Below are positions 1 through 7,052 of a stretch of 14,750 nucleotides of DNA, one piece after another. The position numbers and the translations under genes are program-made. This DNA is from Emcibacter sp. (GTDB lineage Bacteria; Pseudomonadota; Alphaproteobacteria; Sphingomonadales; Emcibacteraceae): contig JAESPY010000005.1 in NCBI GenBank assembly GCA_016765435.1, positions 2,943-17,692 on the forward strand, in the 5' to 3' direction. The notes beneath the pieces were generated by a model. It searched no databases and was not told where the DNA came from. It worked only from the letters and a program-made list of their open reading frames with translations. The first letter of the stretch is position 1, and each line of letters opens with the position of its first letter.

Positions 1-2
1 CA

Positions 3-1142
3 ATACTAAAGAAAACGGCGCTGGCGGGTGGGGGACTAATGTTTGCCCCCATGATTAACCTTAACAGTTATCAGCTGTTTGCTGCCACAACGCACAGCTA
101 TTCCAAAAAGGCTATTGACCTTGTGGGAGAAGCTTTGGTCATTGATATGTTATCTTTATTTGACATGACAAAGCTTTTTACAGCGGCAGAAACCGGTAAG
201 GATGCCTTTCAATTTACCAAAGCAGAGCTTGAACATATCAAAAAATCAGGCATCAATATTTTTCACCCCGCCGTTGGTATTGGTGGGCCGACAGCTCATG
301 AAGATGCGCTTCAATTCATGGCATCCTATAATGGTCTGGCGGCGGAATATCCAGACTTTGTCACACGTATTGATTCCTTTTCCGATATGGAGAAACTGAA
401 GAAATCCGGAAAAATCGGGTTTATTCTGGGGCTTCAGAATTCCGATCATTTCCGGACGGTCAAGGATGTGAAGAAATTCTATCATCTGGGGCAACGGGTT
501 TCACAATTAACTTATAACAGTCAGAACTTTATCGGCACCGGCTCCACAGACAGAGATGATGGCGGGATAAGTTCTTACGGCGAACAGATTGTAAAGGCCA
601 TGAATGATATTGGCATGGTCGTTGATGTTTCTCATTGTGGTGATCAAACAACATTGGATGCCTTTACGCTTTCGACAAAACCTGTTCTGATTACCCATTC
701 CAACGCAAGGGCCTTAACCAAAGGGCACCCAAGATGCAAAAGCGATGAGGCGATCAGCGCCATGGCGAAAACAGGTGGTGTTATGGGTATTACGGCGGTG
801 CGGAACTTTGTCAAAAATACAGAGCCAACCACCTTGGAGGATTATATCAATCATATCGATCATGTCGTTAAGCTGACCAGCATCGACCATGTGGGGATTG
901 GTACGGATTCTGATCTGGAGGGTTATGATGACCTTCCGCCCAAAATATATAAAGCTCTGAAAGCCGGATATAAATCAAGTTATGCGTTTCGGGATAAGCT
1001 GGATATTGAAGGCATGGATCATCCCCGGAAAATATTTGACCTGACAGAGGCTCTTATGAGACGGGGTTACAGCGATGATAATATCAAAGCCATGTTGGGA
1101 GGTAATTTCAAGCGTGTTTTAAAAGAAATATGGACATCCTGA
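3..1142 (+). CDS. Exported M19 (membrane dipeptidase-like) protein, 5' end outside window
   Basis: This resembles the M19 renal/membrane dipeptidase family, TIM-barrel metallohydrolases that cleave dipeptides. The frame is open to the left edge, and the codons before the ATG at 39 read ILKKTALAGGGL, which looks like the middle of a Tat or Sec signal peptide. The true start is therefore probably upstream of the window, although an ATG at 39 with a G-rich stretch before it is possible. Numbering from that ATG, two family metal-site histidines are visible, H199 (VDVSHC) and H220 (LITHSN), as is the late acidic motif IGTDSD (D290). The usual N-terminal HxD ligand pair is replaced by IDMLSL (35-40), and the usual bridging Glu (GxEG) by Gln in GLQNSD (131-136). 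Fold assignment is good. Dipeptidase activity is doubtful, and it may be a diverged subfamily with another metal site or substrate. Confidence 0.8.
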   Translation: MLKKTALAGGGLMFAPMINLNSYQLFAATTHSYSKKAIDLVGEALVIDMLSLFDMTKLFTAAETGKDAFQFTKAELEHIKKSGINIFHPAVGIGGPTAHEDALQFMASYNGLAAEYPDFVTRIDSFSDMEKLKKSGKIGFILGLQNSDHFRTVKDVKKFYHLGQRVSQLTYNSQNFIGTGSTDRDDGGISSYGEQIVKAMNDIGMVVDVSHCGDQTTLDAFTLSTKPVLITHSNARALTKGHPRCKSDEAISAMAKTGGVMGITAVRNFVKNTEPTTLEDYINHIDHVVKLTSIDHVGIGTDSDLEGYDDLPPKIYKALKAGYKSSYAFRDKLDIEGMDHPRKIFDLTEALMRRGYSDDNIKAMLGGNFKRVLKEIWTS

Positions 1143-1204
1143 TTTTACAAAATGAAATTAAAGTGATTTTTAATTATGGGGCGGGGTAGTAGGCAAACCA
1201 TAAA

Positions 1205-1212
1205 TTGGAGAG
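1205..1212 (+). promoter_or_regulatory. Ribosome binding site fixing the start at 1217
   Basis: TTGGAGAG lies 4 bases before the ATG at 1217, with GGAG 6 bases from it. A TTG at 1205 in the same frame could be read as a start, but it is part of this Shine-Dalgarno sequence and has no comparable site of its own. The ATG at 1217 also leaves a normal signal peptide. Confidence 0.7.
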
Positions 1213-1216
1213 TAAA

Positions 1217-3124
1217 ATGAATTTAAAATATATTAAAACAGCCATTACGGGGTGTTTCATATCCCTTTGTATGATGGTCTCGGCAGGGGCTTTGGAGATT
1301 TCCGATCTTGATAAGCCAAAAACCATAGAAGCCTTTGTGGACGGGCTTGTCTTGCCTTTGATGAAAAACCATAACAGTCCTTCGGGAACGGTGGCCATCA
1401 TTAAGGGAGGAACGTTGATTTTTGCCAAGGGTTATGGCTATCAGAATGTTGAAAAACATATTCCTGTTGACCCTGCGAAAACATTGTTCCGTCCCGGTTC
1501 CACATCCAAATTATTCACCTGGGTTTCGGTGATGCAAATGGTGGAGCAGGGAAAGCTGGACCTGGATGCGGATGTGAATAAATATCTCAAGACGTTTCAG
1601 ATCAAAGATACCTATCCTGGACAGCCTGTGACCATGCGTCATATCATGACCCATAGCGCCGGGTTTGAGGATGGCGCGGTGGGCTATCTGATTTTTAGTG
1701 ATCCGGAACGGATTATGCCTCTGGCAGATGCTATGAAAAAATATCAGCCGGCACGGGTTAATCCCCCCGGAAAACAGACGGCCTACTCCAATTACGCGAC
1801 CGCTGTTGCCGGATTGATTGTGGCCAATATTTCGGGACTGGAATTTACGGCCTATGTTCAAAAAAATATTTTTGATGTATTGGGCATGACGTCGTCTTCT
1901 TTTGTGGAGCCTTTACCGGATCACCTGAATGAAAATATGGCGGCATCTTATGTTTTTGAGGGCGGCGCATATGTGGAAAAACCGTTTGAAATTATTGCTA
2001 ATTTTGCACCAGCGGGTTCCATGTCAGCCACCTCTACGGATATGGTAAAGTTTGCTCAAGCTATATTGAATGGCGGGGAATATAACGGGGAACGCATATT
2101 ACGAGAAGAAACCGTTAAGCAAATGCTGACCCGTAATTTCTCTCACGATGACCGTTTGATGGGCATGGCATTGGGATTTTATGAAACCGAACATAATGGC
2201 TTGCGTTTTGTTGGTCATGGCGGTGATACCATGCATTTTCATTCTGAACTGGTGATTGATCAGAAAAATGATATGGCATTTTTTATCTCTTTCAGTGGGG
2301 GAGGCGGGTCAACGGTTCGCTCTTCCTTCAAGGGAAGTTTTTATGATGCCTTCGCACCGATGCAGGCCGAGAAAATCACGCCGCCTTCCGATTTTGCCGA
2401 CCGTGCGGGAAAATATGCGGGAAATTATCTTTTCTGGCGGGCCGGATTCTCAACCTTAGACAAGGCAATGGGCATATTGGGCGGTGGTGTTGCCGTGCAA
2501 CCCACGGCGGATAATACGCTGGTTGTGGTTTTGGGCGGTAAAGCCAGCCAATATGTTGAAATTGGCAAAAACCTGTTTCGTAAAATTGATAGTCTGGAAA
2601 GGATGGCCTTTCAGGAAAATGCACAGGGAGAGATCACGGGCTTTGTGATGGATGGCATGCCGTTCATGTCGACCTATAAAGCGTCTTTTTACACCGCGCA
2701 GGGTTTCCAATATTCTCTTCTTGGTTTTTCCATTCTGATTTTTATCGGTGTCATGCTGCGTCTGGCCTATCAATGCCGTAGTTATAAGGCATTGGAGGGG
2801 ATGGAGAAGAAGGCCGCGAGGGCTTCTGTCATTGCCGCCGGGGTGAATTTGGCAACGCTTATTCTGTTGGCGATTGTAATGCTCCTTGTGGGGGATCAAA
2901 TGTTCACGGAAATTCCCTTGTTGTTCAAGCTATGGTTAATCATGCCCTTCATCGTGGTGCTGGCAGGGATATATCTTCTGTATCAAACGGTTTTGGTCTG
3001 GAAAGATGGGTTATGCTCTGGGGCTTGGGCGCGGATAAGATATACGTTCGTAACATTCGGTGCTTTGTTTATGTGTTGGTTCTATTATTTCTGGAATCTT
3101 TTGGGCTATCAATATTTCGCATAA
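1217..3124 (+). CDS. S12/beta-lactamase-family serine hydrolase with four C-terminal membrane helices
   Basis: The protein has 635 residues from the ATG at 1217. An N-terminal signal sequence (about 1-25, ending near VSAGA) is followed by a serine beta-lactamase/penicillin-binding-protein fold of roughly 350 residues. Visible catalytic motifs are SxxK (S95-T-S-K98), YxN (Y190-S-N192) and H-G-G (334-336) in place of the KTG box, as is usual for class C/esterase-like S12 relatives. A linker domain follows, then four hydrophobic helices at about 499-518, 537-559, 571-594 and 608-627. The catalytic domain should sit in the periplasm, anchored in the inner membrane. Plausible substrates are D-amino-acid peptides or esters; true beta-lactamase activity is unlikely. 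It starts 74 bases after the M19 gene and may be cotranscribed with it. A weak AT-only hairpin lies between them at 1156-1175. Confidence 0.85.
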   Translation: MNLKYIKTAITGCFISLCMMVSAGALEISDLDKPKTIEAFVDGLVLPLMKNHNSPSGTVAIIKGGTLIFAKGYGYQNVEKHIPVDPAKTLFRPGSTSKLFTWVSVMQMVEQGKLDLDADVNKYLKTFQIKDTYPGQPVTMRHIMTHSAGFEDGAVGYLIFSDPERIMPLADAMKKYQPARVNPPGKQTAYSNYATAVAGLIVANISGLEFTAYVQKNIFDVLGMTSSSFVEPLPDHLNENMAASYVFEGGAYVEKPFEIIANFAPAGSMSATSTDMVKFAQAILNGGEYNGERILREETVKQMLTRNFSHDDRLMGMALGFYETEHNGLRFVGHGGDTMHFHSELVIDQKNDMAFFISFSGGGGSTVRSSFKGSFYDAFAPMQAEKITPPSDFADRAGKYAGNYLFWRAGFSTLDKAMGILGGGVAVQPTADNTLVVVLGGKASQYVEIGKNLFRKIDSLERMAFQENAQGEITGFVMDGMPFMSTYKASFYTAQGFQYSLLGFSILIFIGVMLRLAYQCRSYKALEGMEKKAARASVIAAGVNLATLILLAIVMLLVGDQMFTEIPLLFKLWLIMPFIVVLAGIYLLYQTVLVWKDGLCSGAWARIRYTFVTFGALFMCWFYYFWNLLGYQYFA

Positions 3125-3157
3125 TTATTACAATCTGACGTCGCGTAAATAATAGAT

Positions 3158-3204
3158 ATGGTAACGTAATCAGTCTTGTTCCTTGGGGCTGGTTACGTTA
3201 TCGT
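3158..3204. repeat. Inverted repeat after the membrane serine hydrolase, terminator or operator
   Basis: TAACGTAATCAG (3162-3173) pairs with CTGGTTACGTTA (3189-3200), twelve pairs with one G-T wobble around a 15-base loop. Four more pairs, two of them wobbles, extend the outer end to 3158/3204. The following sequence (GTTTATATTGT) is T-rich but has no clean T-run. It lies in the 182-base gap between the serine hydrolase and DUF819 genes. It could be a weak terminator or a regulator-binding site. The arms also read as near-direct repeats (TGGTAACGTAATC / TGGTTACGTTATC, 11 of 13 the same), which is compatible with protein binding. Confidence 0.5.
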
Positions 3205-3217
3205 TTATATTGTCGTA

Positions 3218-3246
3218 TTGACTGATGTTAAAATAAGAAAAATACG
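3218..3246 (+). promoter_or_regulatory. Possible promoter for the DUF819 gene
   Basis: TTGACT (3218-3223) matches the -35 consensus in five of six positions and is followed 17 bases later by AATACG (3241-3246), a poor -10 box. Position fits a start for the DUF819 and second hydrolase genes, about 60 bases before the ATG at 3307 and just downstream of the 3158-3204 inverted repeat. The weak -10 keeps this tentative. Confidence 0.25.
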
Positions 3247-3306
3247 CGCACGGGAAAGCCAATTAACTTTCCAGAGGTACGGATTATGTGAAGGGGATAA
3301 TAAATC

Positions 3307-4458
3307 ATGCCGGCGATATCTTTAATTCATCCAGATTGGACTTTTGCCCTTTGGGCCGCTTTAATATTTATGGTGGCATTGGGGTTCTGGGCGGATAGAA
3401 CAAAAATAGGTCAGAATATATCCGGGGCAGCGATCATTCTTGCCGTGGCGATGGCACTGTCGAATTTTAATATACTGCCCAAAACGGCGGACTCCTATAA
3501 TGTGGTGTGGACGGTTTTCGTGCCCTTGGCTATTCCCCTGTTGCTGCTAAAAGCTGACCTGCGGCGGGTGATTGCGGAAACAAAGGGTATGCTCGTGGCA
3601 TTCTTTTTGGGGGTCATCGGGACCAGCTTTGGGGCTTTGCTGGGCTATTATTTTCTGCCCCTTGGCGATCAGGCGGCAAAACTGGCGGGGGTATTTAGTG
3701 CAACCTATATTGGCGGCTCCATGAATATGGCCGCTGTCACCCAAGCCGTTGGCCTAGACCCCTCCATTGCCACAGCAAGCGTCGCTGCAGATAATGTGGT
3801 TGGGGTGATGTATTTGGCATTTCTGGCTTTGGTTCCTTCACTGGCGCTGTTCCGGTGGTGGTTTAGCCATTCTACAGTCTCTGATGGTTCTGTGGCGGAG
3901 GCTAGCCCCCCTTCAGACGATACAGAAGAGAGCGTTGCCATTGACCTGAGGCATATCGGCTTTGCCCTTGGCCTGTCCTTTGTCATTTGTGCGACGGGCA
4001 AGTTTTTGGCCAATTCCTTTGGCGTGGGGGGCTATAGCATTATGTTCATCACGGCGATTACCATCGTGGTGGCGAATAGCTTCCCCAAACAACTTAAAAA
4101 GATTAAGGGCGATTATGAAATGGGGTTATTTTTCATGTATCTCTTTTTTGTCACGATTGGGGTCAGTGCCGATGTGGTTGCCATGCTGGATAAGGCGATG
4201 GTGATTGCTCTTTATGCGGCAATAATCGTTGTTTGCCATGCGATTGTTATTTTTGGCGGCAGCAAATTCTTTAAGCTGGATTTGATGGAGGTGGTGATCG
4301 CGTCCAATGCCTGTGCATCCGGTCCGGCCAGTGCGGCTGCCTTGGCGGCGGGCAAGGGCCGACGAGATTTAGTGGCTCCGGCGGTATTGCTTGGGGTGTT
4401 TGGTTATGCGGTCGCAAATTTTGTTGGCGTGGGCCTAAGCGTCTGGCTTGGGAAATAA
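3307..4458 (+). CDS. DUF819 family multi-span membrane protein (putative permease)
   Basis: The 383-residue protein is almost wholly hydrophobic, with about ten membrane spans. A hydrophilic loop at about 188-213, rich in Ser, Asp and Glu, splits two halves that each carry a Gly/Ala-rich segment: TYIGGSMNMAAVTQAVG (133-149) and a C-terminal stretch with ASGPASAAALAAGKG. This arrangement and length fit the DUF819 (YjcL-like) family, thought to be secondary transporters of unknown substrate. The ATG at 3307 has AAGGGGAT about 8 bases upstream. The next gene begins 20 bases after its stop, so the two are probably one operon. Setting next to two exported serine hydrolases and an M19 protein suggests, by inference only, transport of peptides or cell-wall fragments. 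Confidence 0.8.
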   Translation: MPAISLIHPDWTFALWAALIFMVALGFWADRTKIGQNISGAAIILAVAMALSNFNILPKTADSYNVVWTVFVPLAIPLLLLKADLRRVIAETKGMLVAFFLGVIGTSFGALLGYYFLPLGDQAAKLAGVFSATYIGGSMNMAAVTQAVGLDPSIATASVAADNVVGVMYLAFLALVPSLALFRWWFSHSTVSDGSVAEASPPSDDTEESVAIDLRHIGFALGLSFVICATGKFLANSFGVGGYSIMFITAITIVVANSFPKQLKKIKGDYEMGLFFMYLFFVTIGVSADVVAMLDKAMVIALYAAIIVVCHAIVIFGGSKFFKLDLMEVVIASNACASGPASAAALAAGKGRRDLVAPAVLLGVFGYAVANFVGVGLSVWLGK

Positions 4459-4478
4459 TAAATATAGGGATAAATAAC

Positions 4479-6071
4479 ATGCGTAACTTGATAACCTCAT
4501 CTGTCATGGCCTTGTCGTTGTTGGCCGCTTCTGAGCCTGCTATGGCTGTGCCGGAACATACGGGCCTCGATGCGGCGGAAATTGATCATCTTGTCACCCG
4601 CACTATGGAGAAATTTAATGTCCCCGGTATAGCGGTGGGTATCATAAAAGATGGCAAGGTTATCCATTCCAAAGGTTATGGAGTGCGCCATGTGGGGCAG
4701 AAGGGGGCTGTCAATGCGGAAACCCTATTCAGTATTGCCTCAACGGGAAAATCTTTTACGGCGGTCTCATTGGCTCTCCTTGTGGACAGGGGCCAGATCA
4801 CGTGGAAAGACAAGGTCATTGATCATTTGCCGAATTTTCGTCTGTATGATCCGTGGGTAACACGGGAATTTACTGTTAAAGACCTGCTTATCCATAACAG
4901 TGGCTTGGGCCTTGGTGCCGGAGATTTGATGTTTTTCCCGTCACAGGATTTCTCCCGGCAGGAAATCATTGCCAATTTACGACATTTAAAGCCTGTGAGC
5001 AGTTTTCGGTCTGAATTTGCCTATGACAATTTACTGTATATCGTGGCGGGAGAGGTTATCGCGGCGGTATCCGGCACGTCCTATGAAAATTTTGTCGATC
5101 AGAATATCCTGAAACCCCTCGGGATGAAAAATTGTTCCGCTAATCTGACGGGTCTAGAAAATCATAGAAATGTGGCGGCCCCTCATATGGTTAAAGATGC
5201 TGTTCTGGTGCCGACAATCCGGGATGTCAAATTGGGCAAAGAAAGTGTTTTTGCGGCGGCCGGAGGGATGCAATGCAGTATCAAGAGCATTTTAAAATGG
5301 CACAATATGCATTTAAATAAGGGCAAAATGCCCAATGGTGATGTGTTTCTTTCAGAGAAACAACGGGCAGAGATCATGACTCCGCAGACCATAACCACCG
5401 TGAGACCGACAAATAAAGAATGGTTCAATTCAAGCTTTTCAGCATATGGCCTTGGCTGGAGCTTGTCGGATTATAATGGCTATAAGATGGAACAACATAA
5501 CGGCGGTCTTCTTGGCATGCTGAGTCTTAATGTCATGATTCCAGAACTCAATCTTGGCATAGCGGTTTATACCAACCAGCAGGCAATTTTTGCGAGACCC
5601 GCCATTGCGAATCAAATATTAGAGGCTTATACATCCGATAAAAAGACAGACTGGATCGCCCGTTATGAAGAGCAAAAACAAAAGCGTCTTGCCAGAGGGG
5701 CCAAAGCCGCCACAGATTTAGAAATTTCGCCTTATAGTCCTGTGGGAGAAATAGACCGCTATGTGGGAACCTATGAAGACCCGTGGTTCGGTAAAGTGGC
5801 GATCAGCTCTTCAAAGGGAGACCTTTATTTCAAAGCCGCGCGCTCGACACGCCTAAAGGGGAAAATGGTTCCGTATAAGGCCGACCTCTTTATCGTACAG
5901 TGGGATGACAGGACATTGGACGCGGACGCATATGCGAAGTTTACGACGGATTATGACGGCAATCCAAAAGGGATCACCATGAAGGCGGTACCTCCCTTGA
6001 CGGATTTCAGTTTTGATTTCCATGATTTGGATTTTACTCGGGTAAAAACGATTGAAACGCGTAAAAAATAA
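4479..6071 (+). CDS. Exported S12/beta-lactamase-family serine hydrolase with C-terminal DUF3471-like domain
   Basis: The product has 530 residues. A signal peptide (about 1-23, cleavage likely after AMA) precedes a serine beta-lactamase-fold domain with SxxK (S88-T-G-K91), YxN (Y182-D-N184) and H-N-G (H340-N341-G342). The C-terminal part from about 425 (EIDRYVGTYEDPWFGKV and onward) looks like the DUF3471 beta-barrel-like domain often attached to S12 peptidases and D-aminopeptidase relatives. There are no membrane helices, so it should be periplasmic and soluble, unlike the paralogue at 1217. The start has AGGGA 8 bases upstream. Likely roles are D-stereospecific peptide or ester hydrolysis; the substrate cannot be read. 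It is the last + strand gene of the left block and is convergent with the TetR gene. Confidence 0.87.
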   Translation: MRNLITSSVMALSLLAASEPAMAVPEHTGLDAAEIDHLVTRTMEKFNVPGIAVGIIKDGKVIHSKGYGVRHVGQKGAVNAETLFSIASTGKSFTAVSLALLVDRGQITWKDKVIDHLPNFRLYDPWVTREFTVKDLLIHNSGLGLGAGDLMFFPSQDFSRQEIIANLRHLKPVSSFRSEFAYDNLLYIVAGEVIAAVSGTSYENFVDQNILKPLGMKNCSANLTGLENHRNVAAPHMVKDAVLVPTIRDVKLGKESVFAAAGGMQCSIKSILKWHNMHLNKGKMPNGDVFLSEKQRAEIMTPQTITTVRPTNKEWFNSSFSAYGLGWSLSDYNGYKMEQHNGGLLGMLSLNVMIPELNLGIAVYTNQQAIFARPAIANQILEAYTSDKKTDWIARYEEQKQKRLARGAKAATDLEISPYSPVGEIDRYVGTYEDPWFGKVAISSSKGDLYFKAARSTRLKGKMVPYKADLFIVQWDDRTLDADAYAKFTTDYDGNPKGITMKAVPPLTDFSFDFHDLDFTRVKTIETRKK

Positions 6072-6108
6072 TTCAGGGAAATAACCAATATTGAAAATTC
6101 TATACTCA

Positions 6109-6168
6109 GGGATATCCCGATCCGTTCTGTCTGGCCGCCTATAGAGGTGGTCCTGTTTGTTTGGACCA
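6109..6168. terminator. Hairpin-rich gap between convergent genes, possible weak terminator
   Basis: The 123-base gap between the hydrolase stop and the tetR stop holds three self-complementary elements: the palindrome GGGATATCCC (6109-6118), a stem GGCCGCCT/AGGTGGTC with loop ATAG (6133-6152, two wobbles), and TGGTCC/GGACCA around TGTTTGTTT (6148-6168). The last two overlap and exclude each other. None is followed by a clear T-run on either strand. They may help to end transcription of the two converging genes, but this is not a textbook terminator. Confidence 0.3.
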
Positions 6169-6194
6169 GCTCATTCATCGCTGCATGAGGAAAA

Positions 6195-6929
6195 TTAATC
6201 AGAGGTTATATCAGTGAAGAGTTGTATGATGGCTTTATGAAGAATTTCATGGATATTTTTCATACGCTGTTCATTTCCCAGTATTGGGGCATTCAGGAGC
6301 ATTCCCATATGAACAACAATCGCGAAGTCATTGGCACGGTTAAAGTTTTCTATGCTGCCTTGCCATTCCGGGAAGGTCTTATGCATTTCTTCGCACCAGA
6401 CTTGATCATATCTTTTGGCCATTGGCAGAAATGAGTCATTCAAGGCTTTGTTGGTGCGGGCGGCAACCGCAAGCTCAAGATAGGCCGAATATTCGCGGGA
6501 CTGTACATTTTTCCAGTGGACCTCTGTGGCAGCTCGTGTGAAGTCGGATTCAATCGCCCGTATTTTAATATAATCACAAAGGAATTTTTCCATTCTTTTA
6601 TAGAATGTATATTCAATCACGGCGGCGACCAATTTGGCTTTATTGGCGAAATGATGATGCATGGCTCCGCGGGAAACATTGGCCCTGTCGATGATATCGC
6701 GTATGGAGAGGGCGGCATATCCTTTTTCGACCAAGCAATCAACGGTGGCTTCTAAAATACAGATACGTGTTTCGGCACTTTTACGCTGTTGCCTTCCGTC
6801 CTTGGCCTTGGCGAAGGTTTTTGGCTCAATTTTAGAGAGCATACGTTGGCTTAATTCCCTAATGGACAGGGTGTTTTCAATCATTTTAAGGCTGCTGTTA
6901 TCTTGCGTTTGATCGACAAGTTCATTCAT
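6195..6929 (-). CDS. TetR/AcrR family transcriptional regulator
   Basis: This is a TetR-type repressor, helical and probably dimeric, with a small-molecule pocket in the C-terminal domain. Numbering from an ATG at 6941, the DNA-binding domain spans about 55-105, with the helix-turn-helix LSIRDIIDRANVSRGAMHHHF at 78-98, a clear family match. The ATG at 6929 (residue 5 of that reading) is preferred because GGTGA lies 5 bases before it, while the ATG at 6941 has no such site. Either way about 50 residues precede the usual TetR start, a longer N-terminal tail than normal. The gene is divergent from the Rieske oxygenase gene, with a perfect palindrome between them, so it probably represses itself and the oxygenase-receptor operon, with a pathway compound as inducer. 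Confidence 0.88.
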   Translation of the reverse strand: MNELVDQTQDNSSLKMIENTLSIRELSQRMLSKIEPKTFAKAKDGRQQRKSAETRICILEATVDCLVEKGYAALSIRDIIDRANVSRGAMHHHFANKAKLVAAVIEYTFYKRMEKFLCDYIKIRAIESDFTRAATEVHWKNVQSREYSAYLELAVAARTNKALNDSFLPMAKRYDQVWCEEMHKTFPEWQGSIENFNRANDFAIVVHMGMLLNAPILGNEQRMKNIHEILHKAIIQLFTDITSD

Positions 6930-6949
6930 TACAATCACCATACTAACTA

Positions 6950-6961
6950 AAACTATAGTTT
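6950..6961. promoter_or_regulatory. Perfect 12-bp palindrome, candidate TetR operator
   Basis: AAACTATAGTTT is its own reverse complement. It lies 20 bases upstream of the preferred tetR start and about 90 bases before the oxygenase start, in the only divergent gap this regulator shares. Position and symmetry fit an operator for the neighbouring TetR protein. I could not pick out convincing -35/-10 pairs for either direction here. Confidence 0.55.
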
Positions 6962-7037
6962 CTTATGCATATCTGACTTGTTAAAAAACAGGTCAAGCGT
7001 CCTTTTACAGGATGGTTGGCCGGTTATCAATATGTTT

Positions 7038-7046
7038 AGGGAAGGA
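7038..7046 (+). promoter_or_regulatory. Ribosome binding site fixing the oxygenase start at 7053
   Basis: AGGGAAGGA ends 6 bases before the ATG at 7053. In-frame earlier starts (TTG at 6978, ATG at 7032) have no ribosome binding site, and the residues they would add are not part of the Rieske oxygenase fold. Confidence 0.75.
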
Positions 7047-7052
7047 ATACCA

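Noticed and set aside
1217..6071. Antibiotic-resistance beta-lactamases
   Set aside because: Both hydrolases have the beta-lactamase fold, but they use HxG motifs and carry extra C-terminal domains typical of peptidase- or esterase-like S12 relatives.
6978..7052. A longer oxygenase start at TTG 6978 or ATG 7032
   Set aside because: Neither has a ribosome binding site, while the ATG at 7053 has AGGGAAGGA 6 bases upstream. The extra residues do not resemble the family.
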